From Streptococcus sanguinis (GTDB taxonomy: Bacteria > Bacillota > Bacilli > Lactobacillales > Streptococcaceae), in NCBI RefSeq assembly GCF_019929225.1, contig NZ_JAHZPA010000003.1, positions 62,001 to 126,000 of the forward strand: 64,000 bases of DNA, read 5' to 3'. Positions 36,553 through 47,774 of this stretch are shown here, one piece after another; position 1 is the first letter of the stretch, and every line of letters starts with the position of its first letter. Below the pieces are notes generated by a model. The model searched no databases. It was not told where the DNA came from and saw nothing but the letters and a program-made list of their open reading frames with translations. The position numbers and the translations under genes are program-made.

Positions 36553-37524
36553 CTGCTACTTGACTGGGGACGGGGGGAACAACTCTATTTGGAAGAAAAC
36601 AAGGGACAGATGACGAGTGACACGCCTTTTGTCATTGCCAGTATTTCCAAATTATACACCGATGCCATTGTTTTCCAACTGATTGACCAAGGAAAGCTGA
36701 CCTATAATACAGGCTTGACGGATATTTTACCGCCAGAAGTGACCAAGCATTTGCCTCAAGCCGAGCAGGTCACTGTAGGACATCTGCTGGATCAAATATC
36801 AGGCTTTCCGAATTATGAAATGGACCGTCAAACAAATGGAAAGGTTTTGATAGATGACTTGTACAAAGCTGATCGGCGGGTAGCTTTTGAGGAAGCGCTG
36901 GAAATGATAGCAGAATTGCCAGCTGGATCATGTCTGGACGGAGATAAAGCCTACTACGCTGATATCAATGCTATGCTCTTAGGAAAAATGGCTGAAACAG
37001 TGACTGGGCAGACCGCTGAGCAACTATTAGAACATCTCATTTGCCAGCCGCTTCAGCTTAGTCAGACCCATTGGGCGACAGGCCATGAGAAACTTGCTCT
37101 CCTATACAATGGCCAGAAAACTATAGCTTTTCAAGCCTATCTTTCCAGTCAAGTCTACCAAGGCGGTATTGTGGCGACTAACAGGGAGTTAATGACCTTT
37201 ATCCGTGCTTTCTTTACTGGCAAATTGTTTGCAAAGTCCCATATTCAGCAGCCGACTTTTCGGTCCATTCAATTCCGCCCTCTCAAGTATGGCAGCGGTA
37301 TGATGCAGCTGACAATCAGCTCCTTCATGTCTCTCTTTTTCGGTGGCGCGCATGAAATTCGCGGTCATAGTGGGATAACAGGAAGTTTCTCCTTTTATTG
37401 TCCAGAAAAGGATGTCTTTGTCACAGGTACCTTCAACCAGACAAAAAAACGTCCCTACCCTACCATTTTTCGGGCTATTGCGGCCGGTGTCAAGAGACAG
37501 AAGGATTTAAAACAAGAGAGATGA
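36553..37524 (+). pseudogene. Serine hydrolase of the class C beta-lactamase family, N-terminally truncated
   Basis: The frame is open from a TGA at 36550-36552. It encodes a penicillin-binding-protein-like hydrolase: SISKLYT (the SxxK catalytic motif) appears only about 20 residues from the first possible start, a TTG at 36589. The family's usual 40-60 residues before this motif are absent. Later motifs are present (YYADINAMLLGKM, where Y-x-N is the second motif; RGHSGITGSF, which stands for the HxG motif). No ribosome site precedes the TTG. The 5' part was probably lost when the restriction island inserted or rearranged. Residual function is doubtful. Confidence 0.7.
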
Positions 37525-37551
37525 ATAATTTTTTGACGAAAGGAGACTGCT

Positions 37552-38475
37552 ATGAAACAGTCCATAACTACAATTAAGCGCAATGTCATTATCTTTGCAT
37601 TCTTCAGCACCCTATGTGGCTGGATTGGTTATGTTGTTGATAAAGTAACCGGCCAAGCTCATTACGAAAATATCGGAACAGAGATAGGAAGTGGCTCTTT
37701 AGGGATGCTGATTTGGCTGGTAACTCCCTTAATCTGTACCATCTTTCTTCGAAGCTTTAGCGGAGACGGCTGGAAAGAGGCAGGGTTTTCCATTAATTTT
37801 AAAAGTAATAAAAAATTATACCTGATTAGTTTTTTAGTTTACCCTCTTGTTACGATGATAGTGATATTCTTGGGATTGATGACACAAGGTATCAGAGTGA
37901 TAGATGCGAAGGTTGAGTTCACGGCCTATCTTGGAATCTTGCTCACACAGATAGGAACTCAATTCATAAAAAATATTTTTGAAGAATCTGTTTGGAGGGC
38001 ATATCTTACCAATCAATTAATCAAATTAAAATTATGCGACTTAAAACTATATCTACTTGTTGGCTTTATCTGGTGGATTTGGCATCTGCCTTACATTATG
38101 AAGTTTCTGTCTGAGAGAGAAATCCATAATACCTTGCCGGTTGGGAGGTTTACATTCTTCCTTATCGGGATGATAACTGTTGCATGCTGGACGGTCATGT
38201 ATACAGAGATTTTTAGAATTACCAAATCTGTTTGGCCTCTAGTTATTATGCACACTATGGAGGACGCTGTTATAAATCCTTTACTATTACTAGGATTTGT
38301 CTCGGTAGAAAAAAATCAGGCTTTCCTCTTCTCGCTTTCAGTGGGGATGATTCCGACTATTCTTTATTTAACCGTTGGTCTAGCTATACGAAAATGGAGA
38401 AAAAACAGCAGTATGGAAAGGCGATCTAACAAAGTAAGAAAAGAAGATAATATTAATTCTTTTTTTCTATCTTAA
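37552..38475 (+). CDS. CPBP-family intramembrane metalloprotease (CAAX/Abi type)
   Basis: This 307-residue membrane protein has about seven to eight hydrophobic spans. The family motifs are EESVWRAYL (EExxxR, about 144-152), WWIWHLPY (motif 2 His, about 171-178) and the later HTMEDAVINP (H-x-x-x-N/B type). Such proteins process prenylated or small peptides; in streptococci they often accompany bacteriocin immunity. The ribosome site is AAAGGAGA. It follows the truncated hydrolase by 27 bases and may have shared its transcript. The substrate is unknown. Confidence 0.85.
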   Translation: MKQSITTIKRNVIIFAFFSTLCGWIGYVVDKVTGQAHYENIGTEIGSGSLGMLIWLVTPLICTIFLRSFSGDGWKEAGFSINFKSNKKLYLISFLVYPLVTMIVIFLGLMTQGIRVIDAKVEFTAYLGILLTQIGTQFIKNIFEESVWRAYLTNQLIKLKLCDLKLYLLVGFIWWIWHLPYIMKFLSEREIHNTLPVGRFTFFLIGMITVACWTVMYTEIFRITKSVWPLVIMHTMEDAVINPLLLLGFVSVEKNQAFLFSLSVGMIPTILYLTVGLAIRKWRKNSSMERRSNKVRKEDNINSFFLS

Positions 38476-38594
38476 TAGAGGCAAAAGACTCTCAAAAGTC
38501 TATAAAACAGGAAAAGTTGACATTTCAATGAATTATGTTCTAATTTTTTTGTACATTTTCAAGTTTTTATATATGTAAATGTCAGAAAAAAGTG

Positions 38595-38600
38595 TATAAT
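38595..38600 (+). promoter_or_regulatory. -10 box of the small regulator-like gene
   Basis: TATAAT preceded by TG (TGTATAAT), 37 bases before the start codon at 38637. The -35 is weak. Confidence 0.5.
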
Positions 38601-38636
38601 GGATTAGTAAATTAAATTTTAGGAGAGGATTTAATT

Positions 38637-38894
38637 ATGAAAAAGTTGGATATTACAACAATGCCTGACTACAGGAAAGTCGAGGCTGTTGTTCAGTTGT
38701 TAGTTAATGGAACCTTAACTAGTTATCGGATTGCGACGGATGCAAACATCAGCAAGATGAGTATCCTGACCTTAACTAAAGGGACCAGTAAGATTAAGAA
38801 CATTACTTATCAAACTGCGATGGCCTTAATTAATTGGTATGAAGAAAACCATGAAAAATATGGCATCACCATTCATCACAAGGCCGCAGGATAG
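38637..38894 (+). CDS. Small putative DNA-binding protein, 85 residues
   Basis: The function is not certain. The middle, LVNGTLTSYRIATDANISKMSILTLTKGTSKIKNITYQTAMALINW, reads like a Cro/XRE-type helix-turn-helix: a helix entering YRIATDANIS, then a recognition-like SKMSILTLTKG. There is no signal or membrane segment. It has its own extended -10 promoter, an AGGAGAGGA ribosome site and a strong terminator, so it is a monocistronic, probably expressed gene. It could be an orphan regulator. Confidence 0.65.
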   Translation: MKKLDITTMPDYRKVEAVVQLLVNGTLTSYRIATDANISKMSILTLTKGTSKIKNITYQTAMALINWYEENHEKYGITIHHKAAG

Positions 38895-38921
38895 TCTAAA
38901 ACTATGATGTAGCTCAACCCT

Positions 38922-38954
38922 AACCCAGCTAACCATTTGGATAGCTGGGTTTTT
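38922..38954 (+). terminator. Terminator of the small regulator-like gene
   Basis: AACCCAGCTA and TAGCTGGGTT pair across a 10-base loop, followed by TTT. Confidence 0.85.
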
Positions 38955-38963
38955 CTATGCCTC

Positions 38964-39270
38964 TTAGCGATTGCCGGCTCGCAGAGTCGAGCAGAGCTTA
39001 GAGGCATAGATGCAGTTTGAGCGTTAGCGAAAACTACGTTCTGTAAAAACTTCATGAGACAAGCCAGAGGCGCAGTCGAATTTAGAGGCATTGATGCAGA
39101 CTAAGCGCAAGCGAAGTCTACGTTCCGCTAATTTTTTAGCGATTGCCGGCTCGCAGAGTCAAGCAGAGCTTAGAGGCATAGATGCCGTTTGAGTAGTAGC
39201 GAGAACTAGGTTCCGCAAAAACTTCATGAGACAAGCCACGTGCGCAGTCGAACTTAGGAGCAGGGATGCT
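38964..39270. repeat. GC-richer tandem repeat, period about 172 bases, with internal sub-repeats
   Basis: The segment from TTAGCGATTGCCGGCTCGCA at 38964 is repeated from 39136, where about 135 bases of the second unit remain. Inside each unit a shorter motif (GAGGCAT-GATGC ... AGCG-AGCGA-A-CTACGTTC-G) recurs about every 85 bases. No start codon, ribosome site or coherent frame was found. It fills most of the 634-base gap between 38894 and tkt; the rest holds terminators and the tkt promoter. It is unlike the AT-rich surroundings and is of unknown function. Confidence 0.7.
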
Positions 39271-39288
39271 CACTTTCTTACTTTTTTT

Positions 39289-39311
39289 CTGTCCTTATGG
39301 GCAGATTTTTT
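39289..39311 (+). terminator. Terminator-like hairpin after the tandem repeat
   Basis: CTGTCC-TTAT-GGGCAG followed by a T7 run. Confidence 0.6.
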
Positions 39312-39318
39312 TGACAGT

Positions 39319-39358
39319 CCAAGAGTGAACAGTCACCTGTGTAATTCTTGGTCTTTTT
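39319..39358 (+). terminator. Second terminator-like hairpin before tkt
   Basis: CCAAGA (39319) pairs with TCTTGG (39346-39351), with ACAG / CTGT inside, then TCTTTTTG. Confidence 0.55.
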
Positions 39359-39412
39359 GTTACCGCTTTCAAGATTTATAATAAATCTATAAAAAATGAG
39401 ATTATCCCTATC

Positions 39413-39441
39413 TTGCGATATAGGGATAATTTTCATATAAT
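39413..39441 (+). promoter_or_regulatory. Promoter of tkt
   Basis: TTGCGA (39413-39418), 17 bases, TATAAT (39436-39441). The spacer is also the 3' arm of a hairpin ATTATCCCTAT / ATAGGGATAAT, so a terminator-like stem and the promoter overlap. Confidence 0.7.
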
Positions 39442-39528
39442 AGATATGAGACAATTTTTCGTTTCTACGACCATTGTTTATCCTGTTCTGATGTCAGAAC
39501 AAGTCATAGTAAAAATAAGGAGTATCCA

Positions 39529-41505
39529 ATGTCACAATTATCAGTTAATGCCATTCGCTTTTTAGGGATTGACGCGATTGAAAAGTCTAAGTCAGGTCAC
39601 CCTGGCGTAGTCATGGGCGCTGCACCGATGGCTTACGACTTGTTTACTAAACAACTTCGTATCAATCCAGAAGAGCCAAACTGGATTAACCGCGATCGCT
39701 TCGTCCTGTCTGCAGGACATGGCTCTATGTTGCTTTATGCCTTGCTTCATCTGTCTGGCTTTAAAGATGTCAGCATGGAGGAAATCAAAAACTTCCGCCA
39801 ATGGGGTTCTAAGACACCAGGTCACCCAGAGTTTGGCCACACAGCTGGTGTTGATGCTACTACTGGCCCACTGGGACAGGGGATTTCTACAGCTACTGGT
39901 TTTGCTCAGGCAGAGCGTTTCTTGGCTGCTAAGTATAACCGTGAAGGCTACCCAATTTTCGACCATTACACTTATGTCATCTGTGGTGATGGCGATTTGA
40001 TGGAGGGGGTTTCAGCTGAAGCTGCTTCTTATGCTGGCCTACAAAAGCTGGACAAGCTGGTTGTTCTCTATGATTCAAATGATATCAACTTGGACGGAGA
40101 AACCAAGGATTCCTTTACAGAAGATGTTCGTGCCCGCTATGAAGCCTATGGCTGGCATACTGCCTTGGTGGAAGACGGGACAGACCTTGCAGCGATTGAT
40201 GCAGCTATCAATGAAGCTAAAGCTTCCGGCAAGCCATCTTTGATTGAAGTTAAGACAGTTATCGGTTACGGTTCTCCAAACAAGCAAGGAACGAATGCAG
40301 TTCACGGTGCACCGTTGGGAGCAGAAGAAGCGGAAGCTACTCGTAAAGCCTTGGGCTGGGACTATGCGCCATTTGAGATTCCTGAGGAAGTCTATGCAGA
40401 TTACCGTACAAATGTAGCAGAGCGTGGTGCAGCAGCATACGATGCTTGGAAACAGCTAGTAGAGGACTACAAGCAAGTCCATCCTGAATTGGCAGCAGAA
40501 GTAACAGCCATCATTGCTGGTCAGGATCCAGTAGAAATCAAACCAGAAGATTTCCCAGTGCTTGAAAATGGCTTCTCTCAAGCGACTCGTAATTCCAGTC
40601 AGGATGCCCTCAATGCAGCAGCTAAGGTGTTTCCAACTTTCCTCGGTGGTTCTGCTGACTTGGCTCACTCCAATATGACCTACATCAAGGAAGACGGTCT
40701 GCAGGATGATGCCCACCGTCTCAACCGCAACATCCAATTTGGTGTGCGCGAGTTTGCCATGGGAACAATTCTTAACGGTATGGCGCTTCATGGTGGACTT
40801 CGCGTTTATGGTGGTACCTTCTTCGTCTTCTCAGACTATGTTAAGGCAGCTGTCCGTTTGTCTGCCCTGCAAGGTTTGCCAGTGACTTATGTTTTCACGC
40901 ATGATTCTATTGCAGTTGGTGAAGACGGTCCAACTCACGAACCGATTGAGCATCTGGCTGGTCTGCGTGCTATTCCAAACCTGACTGTTTTCCGCCCAGC
41001 AGATGCGCGTGAAACTCAGGCAGCTTGGTACCTGGCCCTTAAGAGTCAATCCACTCCGACTGCTCTGGTCTTGACCCGTCAAAATCTGACAGTCGAAGAA
41101 GGCACAAACTTTGACAAGGTAGCTAAAGGTGCTTATGTGGTTTACGAAACAGGAGCAGATTTCGATACCATCTTGCTGGCTTCTGGTTCTGAGGTTAATT
41201 TGGCTGTTGCAGCTGCTAAAGCACTTGCAGCAGATGGCGCTAAAATTCGTGTGGTCAGCGTGCCATCAACAGAGCTTTTTGATGCTCAAGATGCAGCCTA
41301 CAAAGAAGAAATTCTGCCAAATGTAGTTCGTCGCCGTGTAGCGATTGAGATGGCAGCTAGCCAGCCTTGGTACAAGTATGTCGGTCTGGATGGTGCAGTT
41401 ATCGGAATCGACCAGTTCGGTGCCTCTGCGCCAGCAGGCAAGGTGCTGGAAGAATACGGCTTTACAGTTGATAACGTAGCAGAAGTTGTTAAAAATCTTA
41501 AATAA
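39529..41505 (+). CDS. tkt: Transketolase
   Basis: This 658-residue thiamine-diphosphate enzyme transfers two-carbon units in the pentose phosphate pathway, linking sugar phosphates to glycolysis and supplying erythrose-4-phosphate. It has the N-terminal [22 protein letters not shown], the ThDP motif [18 protein letters not shown] with the closing SND-N (about 152-185), the pyrimidine-domain [14 protein letters not shown] and [15 protein letters not shown], and a C-terminal transketolase domain. The length is typical. It has its own promoter and terminator and is probably constitutive. Confidence 0.96.
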   Translation: MSQLSVNAIRFLGIDAIEKSKSGHPGVVMGAAPMAYDLFTKQLRINPEEPNWINRDRFVLSAGHGSMLLYALLHLSGFKDVSMEEIKNFRQWGSKTPGHPEFGHTAGVDATTGPLGQGISTATGFAQAERFLAAKYNREGYPIFDHYTYVICGDGDLMEGVSAEAASYAGLQKLDKLVVLYDSNDINLDGETKDSFTEDVRARYEAYGWHTALVEDGTDLAAIDAAINEAKASGKPSLIEVKTVIGYGSPNKQGTNAVHGAPLGAEEAEATRKALGWDYAPFEIPEEVYADYRTNVAERGAAAYDAWKQLVEDYKQVHPELAAEVTAIIAGQDPVEIKPEDFPVLENGFSQATRNSSQDALNAAAKVFPTFLGGSADLAHSNMTYIKEDGLQDDAHRLNRNIQFGVREFAMGTILNGMALHGGLRVYGGTFFVFSDYVKAAVRLSALQGLPVTYVFTHDSIAVGEDGPTHEPIEHLAGLRAIPNLTVFRPADARETQAAWYLALKSQSTPTALVLTRQNLTVEEGTNFDKVAKGAYVVYETGADFDTILLASGSEVNLAVAAAKALAADGAKIRVVSVPSTELFDAQDAAYKEEILPNVVRRRVAIEMAASQPWYKYVGLDGAVIGIDQFGASAPAGKVLEEYGFTVDNVAEVVKNLK

Positions 41506-41514
41506 AAAAGACAT

Positions 41515-41545
41515 AAAATCAGGGTGTTGCTCATCCTGATTTTTA
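41515..41545 (+). terminator. Terminator of tkt
   Basis: AAAATCAGG pairs with CCTGATTTTT across an 11-base loop. Confidence 0.8.
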
Positions 41546-41683
41546 CTTTTTAAAAAATGTCGTTAGGTCAGTCATGCTTCATCCGATTTGAGACGGACTT
41601 TGCCTGAAAAGTCAGAATCGCCTTGTAAAAATAAGGGAAATCTGCTATAGTAGTTCATATATGACATTCGAAGGAGAAAAGAT

Positions 41684-42019
41684 ATGAATCCAACTATGCT
41701 TATTGTATTTGCGGTTGTACTGGTAGGGATGACTTATTTCCAAATGCGTGCTCAAAAGAAACAGGCTCAGCAGCGTATGGAAAGTCTTAACAAGCTGCAA
41801 AAGGGTTATGAAGTCATTACCATCGGCGGTTTGTATGGAACGGTAGATGAAGTGGACACAGACAAGAAAACAGTTGTTCTGGATGTGGACGGTGTTTACC
41901 TGACCTTTGAACTGACAGCAATTAAGACCGTACTGCCATTAACGGAGGGGATTCCTGCTGTTGCTGGTGGTGAAGGAAGCGTTGACGTTCCTGAGGAAGA
42001 ATCAGCGATTGAAGAGTAA
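41684..42019 (+). CDS. yajC: Preprotein translocase accessory subunit YajC
   Basis: This 111-residue protein has one N-terminal membrane helix (about 3-20), then the family pattern RAQKKQAQQRMESLNKLQKGYEVITIGGLYGTVDEVD. YajC associates with SecDF/YidC to aid protein export. The acidic C-terminal tail (PEEESAIEE) is common in streptococci. The ribosome site is AAGGAGAA. It is monocistronic, with a terminator 8 bases after the stop. Confidence 0.93.
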   Translation: MNPTMLIVFAVVLVGMTYFQMRAQKKQAQQRMESLNKLQKGYEVITIGGLYGTVDEVDTDKKTVVLDVDGVYLTFELTAIKTVLPLTEGIPAVAGGEGSVDVPEEESAIEE

Positions 42020-42026
42020 AGAAATA

Positions 42027-42050
42027 AACAGCTTGCGGGCTGTTTTTTGT
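42027..42050 (+). terminator. Terminator of yajC
   Basis: AACAGC-TTGCGG-GCTGTT followed by a T-run. Confidence 0.78.
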
Positions 42051-42207
42051 TTTGACTCATACGTTTAGAAGGTGTCTGGTTTCAAGCTTATTCGCCTCGC
42101 AGTTTGGACAGGCTGGGTGAGTTTGGATTTTTTAGTTGACATTCTGTCCTTATTTTATGCCCTCAGGCTTGAAAAAGCGGATGAATTGCCCACATTCCAA
42201 GGATTTA

Positions 42208-42216
42208 TGATATAAT
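42208..42216 (+). promoter_or_regulatory. Extended -10 promoter before uppS
   Basis: TGATATAAT 33 bases before the uppS start; a TTGCCC at 42186 is 19 bases away. It probably drives the uppS-cdsA-rseP-proS group. Confidence 0.6.
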
Positions 42217-42248
42217 GAACTGACAAAACTTTAAATAGGATAAAAAGT

Positions 42249-42998
42249 ATGTTTAGTTTTAAGAAAAAAGAAAAGCTGAACGCACCGCTGAATGTTCCTA
42301 AACACATTGCTGTCATTATGGACGGTAACGGCCGCTGGGCCAAAAAAAGGATGCAGCCGCGCGTGTTCGGTCATAAGGCTGGCATGGAAACCCTGCAAAA
42401 GGTGACGATTGCTGCCAAGGAAATGGGTGTTCAGGTCTTGACTGTCTATGCCTTCTCAACGGAAAATTGGTCTCGGCCGGAAAAGGAAGTTTCTTTTATT
42501 ATGAATCTTCCGGTTGAATTTTACGACCGCTATGTGCCGGAGCTGCACAAGAACAATGTTAAAATCCAGATGATTGGTGATACGGCTAAGCTTCCTAAGG
42601 CGACATTTGAAGCTCTGGAAAAGGCTGAAAGCTTGACCAAGCTCAATACAGGCTTGATTCTCAATTTTGCCCTAAACTACGGTGGTCGATATGAGATTAA
42701 TCAGGCGGTTAAACTAATTGCTCAGGATGTTCTGGATGCCAAACTCAGCCCCGGTGACATTACTGAGGAAGTCATTGGCAACTACCTCTATACCAGCAAC
42801 TTGCCTAAGATGCTGCGCGATCCGGATCTGGTGATTCGGACCAGTGGAGAGTTGCGCCTCAGCAATTTTCTGCCTTGGCAGTCAGCCTACAGTGAGCTGT
42901 ATTTTACGGATATCCTCTGGCCTGACTTTGATGAGAAGGCTTTGAAGGCTGCAATTGCAGAATACAGCCGTCGGAATCGACGCTTTGGCGGTGTTTAA
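42249..42998 (+). CDS. uppS: Undecaprenyl diphosphate synthase
   Basis: This 249-residue cis-prenyltransferase builds the C55 lipid carrier for peptidoglycan and capsule. The substrate loop HIAVIMDGNGRWAKKR (about 19-34) contains the catalytic Asp, with YAFSTENWSRP and the C-terminal RTSGELRLSNFLPWQSAYSELYF that is diagnostic for the family. The length is standard. It is followed after 18 bases by cdsA, forming an envelope-lipid gene pair. Confidence 0.96.
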   Translation: MFSFKKKEKLNAPLNVPKHIAVIMDGNGRWAKKRMQPRVFGHKAGMETLQKVTIAAKEMGVQVLTVYAFSTENWSRPEKEVSFIMNLPVEFYDRYVPELHKNNVKIQMIGDTAKLPKATFEALEKAESLTKLNTGLILNFALNYGGRYEINQAVKLIAQDVLDAKLSPGDITEEVIGNYLYTSNLPKMLRDPDLVIRTSGELRLSNFLPWQSAYSELYFTDILWPDFDEKALKAAIAEYSRRNRRFGGV

Positions 42999-43016
42999 GG
43001 GAGAAAGTAAAAGAGT

Positions 43017-43820
43017 ATGAGTAAAAATTTACAAAAACGTCTAATCTTTGGGGGAATCGCTCTTGCTATTTTTATTCCTCTGGTATTGACAGGAGGCGTC
43101 ATCTTTCAGATTTTTGTGGGGCTGCTGGCTATGCTGGCGGTGCATGAATTTCTCCAAATGAAAGGTCTGCCGACAGCGACCATCGAAGGTGTCTTAGCCA
43201 TGCTGGCAGCCTTTGTCCTAACTCTGCCCCTGGAAAACTATCTGAAGTTTCTGCCGGTCGACGGCAATGTCGTGGCCTATGGCTTGGTCGTCTTCCTTCT
43301 GTTGATTTCGACTGTTCTGGGTTCCAACTATACTTTTGAAGATGCGGCTTATCCGATTGCAGCGAGTTTTTATGTCGGTCTTGGTTTTAATGCCTTGATT
43401 GATGCCCGCTTGATGAATATTGACAAGGTCCTGCTAGCTCTCTTTATCGTCTGGGCTACTGACAGCGGAGCTTATCTGGTCGGGGTGCGTTTCGGTAAAA
43501 GAAAGCTGGCGCCGAGAGTTTCTCCTAATAAGACTATTGAAGGCAGCCTAGGCGGCATTCTATCAGCTGTTCTAGTGACTGGAATCTTTATGTTGGTTCG
43601 ACCGCAAGTGTACGCACCTTATAATGCCTTTGTCTTTTTGATTCTGGCAGTGCTCTTTAGTATTGCCGGCCAGCTAGGTGATTTGGTCGAAAGCTCAGTC
43701 AAGCGTCATTTCGGGGTCAAGGATTCTGGTAAATTCATTCCTGGCCACGGCGGTGTCTTGGATCGTTTTGACAGCCTTCTCTTCGTCTTTCCGCTGATGC
43801 ATTTCTTCGGCTTGTTCTAA
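43017..43820 (+). CDS. cdsA: Phosphatidate cytidylyltransferase
   Basis: This 267-residue multi-span membrane enzyme makes CDP-diacylglycerol from phosphatidic acid and CTP, the precursor of membrane phospholipids. The C-terminal signature SSVKRHFGVKDSGKFIPGHGGVLDRFD (about 223-249) is complete. Seven or so membrane segments precede it. About 226 bases, with imperfect hairpins (AGCTCAA / TTGAGCT) but no clear terminator, separate it from rseP. Confidence 0.95.
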   Translation: MSKNLQKRLIFGGIALAIFIPLVLTGGVIFQIFVGLLAMLAVHEFLQMKGLPTATIEGVLAMLAAFVLTLPLENYLKFLPVDGNVVAYGLVVFLLLISTVLGSNYTFEDAAYPIAASFYVGLGFNALIDARLMNIDKVLLALFIVWATDSGAYLVGVRFGKRKLAPRVSPNKTIEGSLGGILSAVLVTGIFMLVRPQVYAPYNAFVFLILAVLFSIAGQLGDLVESSVKRHFGVKDSGKFIPGHGGVLDRFDSLLFVFPLMHFFGLF

Positions 43821-44046
43821 GACAGTCGTGCATGGCTGAAAGCAAGGGATGGCAAGCTTGTCTAACGACCGCACAATCTGAGAAGAAACTAGGAATTAGA
43901 GCTCAAAATTTTGAATTGAGCTTCTACCCTATTTTCAAAAGTGTCAGCTATGCAGGAGCGGGAAGCTCGGTATTTGGCCGTTTTCTGCTCCTTCTTTGAT
44001 TTAAAGAAAAAACAAGATTTCTAGGAAAGGTAAAATATAGAAGTCC

Positions 44047-45303
44047 ATGCAGTTTATAACCTTTATTATTATTTTTGGGATCATTGTGGTGGTCCATGAG
44101 TTCGGACACTTCTACTTTGCAAAGAAGTCCGGTATTTTGGTCAGAGAGTTCGCTATCGGTATGGGACCCAAGATTTTCTCCCATATTGGTAAGGACGGGA
44201 CGGCCTACACGATTCGGATTTTACCCTTGGGGGGCTATGTGCGCATGGCCGGCTGGGGGGAAGACTCCACTGACATTAAGGTGGGAACACCGGCTAGTCT
44301 GACCTTGGATGCAGAGGGCAAGGTGGTTCGCATCAATCTCTCTGGCAAAAAGGTTGACCAGACAGCTCTGCCCATGAATGTGACCGGCTTTGACTTTGAG
44401 GATAAGCTGGAAATCACAGGTCTGGTCCTTGACGAGCTCAAGACTTATGCAGTAGATCATGATGCAACGATTGTTGAAGAAGACGGCACTGAGGTGCGGA
44501 TTGCACCACTGGATGTTCAGTATCAGAATGCTAGTATCTGGGGTCGTCTTATTACCAACTTTGCTGGGCCTATGAATAACTTCATTCTGAGTGTCCTGGT
44601 ATTTATGCTGCTGGCCTTTGTTCAGGGCGGCGTTCGCGATGAAAACAGCAATCATTTTCAAGTCATGGATGGTAGTGCCATAGCAGCTGCCGGGGTTCAA
44701 AATAACGACCAAATCCTTAAGATTAATGACTATAAGATTAGCAACTGGGCGGATCTAACCAGTGCTCTGGCGAAAATCACAGGTAAGAGCAAGGAAGCGC
44801 CGACCTTGTCTGTTACCTACAAACACGGCAGCGAAACGAAAGAGATTACCGTACAGCCTAAAAAAGACGGCAATCGCTATCTACTGGGGGTATCCCCAAC
44901 GGTCAAGACAGGCTTTTGGGACAAGGTAGTTGGCGGTTTTACTGCAGCTTGGTCTACCACGGTTCGTATTTTGTCAGCTCTGAAAGATATCATCTTCAAC
45001 TTCAATATCAACAAGCTGGGTGGTCCGGTCGCTATTTACAATTTCAGCAGTCAGGCTGCAGAGCAAGGCTTGCCAGCAGTCCTTAGCCTTTTGGCCATGC
45101 TGTCGCTCAATATCGGTATTTTCAACCTGATTCCCATTCCAGCCTTGGATGGCGGAAAAATTGTCCTCAATATTCTGGAGGCTATCCGCAGAAAACCTCT
45201 GAAAAGAGAAACGGAGACCTATGTCACTCTGTCTGGAGTGGCTATTATGGTCATCTTGATGATTGCTGTTACTTGGAACGATATTATGAAATTATTCTTC
45301 TAA
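44047..45303 (+). CDS. rseP: Intramembrane zinc protease RseP/Eep (site-2 protease)
   Basis: This 418-residue M50 metalloprotease has HEFGH (about 17-21) in the first membrane helix. A central PDZ domain (about 190-290; [24 protein letters not shown]) gates access, and [11 protein letters not shown] supplies the third metal ligand Asp. In streptococci and enterococci the homologue (Eep) cleaves signal-peptide remnants and anti-sigma-type proteins, including those giving peptide pheromones. The ribosome site is weak (GGAAAGGTAA, somewhat distant). It is in the conserved uppS-cdsA-rseP-proS order. Confidence 0.94.
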   Translation: MQFITFIIIFGIIVVVHEFGHFYFAKKSGILVREFAIGMGPKIFSHIGKDGTAYTIRILPLGGYVRMAGWGEDSTDIKVGTPASLTLDAEGKVVRINLSGKKVDQTALPMNVTGFDFEDKLEITGLVLDELKTYAVDHDATIVEEDGTEVRIAPLDVQYQNASIWGRLITNFAGPMNNFILSVLVFMLLAFVQGGVRDENSNHFQVMDGSAIAAAGVQNNDQILKINDYKISNWADLTSALAKITGKSKEAPTLSVTYKHGSETKEITVQPKKDGNRYLLGVSPTVKTGFWDKVVGGFTAAWSTTVRILSALKDIIFNFNINKLGGPVAIYNFSSQAAEQGLPAVLSLLAMLSLNIGIFNLIPIPALDGGKIVLNILEAIRRKPLKRETETYVTLSGVAIMVILMIAVTWNDIMKLFF

Positions 45304-45347
45304 GAGCTCGAAGCTCATAGAGCCATGAAAAAGAAATTATTCAATGA

Positions 45348-47219
<1,872 letters not shown>

Positions 47220-47222
47220 AAC

Positions 47223-47252
47223 AAACTGCCAGTTTTATCTGGCAGTTTTCTT
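47223..47252 (+). terminator. Terminator of proS
   Basis: AAACTGCCAG-TTTTAT-CTGGCAGTTTT, a perfect stem with a T-run. Confidence 0.88.
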
Positions 47253-47281
47253 TTGCTTATTGGTCTTGAAAATGCTATAGT
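47253..47281 (+). promoter_or_regulatory. Promoter of the PH-domain gene
   Basis: TTGCTT (47253-47258), 17 bases, TATAGT (47276-47281). Confidence 0.55.
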
Positions 47282-47309
47282 AGGAAAAAATAGATTGGAG
47301 GACCGATTG

Positions 47310-47690
47310 ATGGGATTATTCGGCGGTTTATTAGGCAATGCCTCTCAGAAAGATATTGAAAAAACAGAAAGACAATTAGAGGATATTCTGACAACAACAG
47401 AGAATGTGGAACTAGCTTTTAGCCTCATTCGTGACTTAATTGTCTTTACAGATAAGCGCTTAATCTTGGTCGACAAGCAGGGAATGACTGGCAAAAAGAC
47501 TTCTTATAAGTCCTTTCCATATCGCTCTATCAGTCGCTTCTCAGTGGAAACAGCCGGCCATTTTGACTTAGATGCTGAGCTGAAAATCTGGGTTTCCAGC
47601 GCTCAAGAGCCAGCAGAAGTCCTACAATTTACCAGCGACCGCAGCGTCATCGCTATCCAAAAGGCCTTAGCGGAAGCAGTGCTAAGATAG
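47310..47690 (+). CDS. Bacterial PH-domain protein, 126 residues
   Basis: This is a small cytoplasmic protein of the bacterial pleckstrin-homology family (YvbH/bPH type): strand pattern LIVFTDKRLILVDKQG, KTSYKSFPYRSISRFSVETAG and a C-terminal helix VIAIQKALAEAVL. Function is unknown; members are often stress-related. The ATG at 47310 follows GGAGGA; the longer TTG frame from 47253 starts inside the promoter and is rejected. It is monocistronic. Confidence 0.82.
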   Translation: MGLFGGLLGNASQKDIEKTERQLEDILTTTENVELAFSLIRDLIVFTDKRLILVDKQGMTGKKTSYKSFPYRSISRFSVETAGHFDLDAELKIWVSSAQEPAEVLQFTSDRSVIAIQKALAEAVLR

Positions 47691-47723
47691 CATATTGCCC
47701 CTTTGGGATTTAAAAATAAACAG

Positions 47724-47774
47724 AAAAGCCTTCTGAGTATTAACTATAAAGTTAAATCACTCAGAAAGCTTTTT
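47724..47774. terminator. Bidirectional terminator between the PH-domain gene and the lipoprotein gene
   Basis: AAAAGC-CTTCTGAGT pairs with ACTCAGAA-AGCTTTTT; TTAACT / AGTTAA pairs inside the loop. It serves the two convergent genes. Confidence 0.82.

Noticed and set aside
36589..37524. Intact TTG-started beta-lactamase-family gene
   Set aside because: No ribosome site, and the N-terminal part before SxxK is missing, so truncation is the simpler view.
38964..39270. CRISPR array
   Set aside because: Units are about 172 bases with imperfect 85-base sub-repeats, no short direct repeats with unique spacers, and no cas genes nearby.
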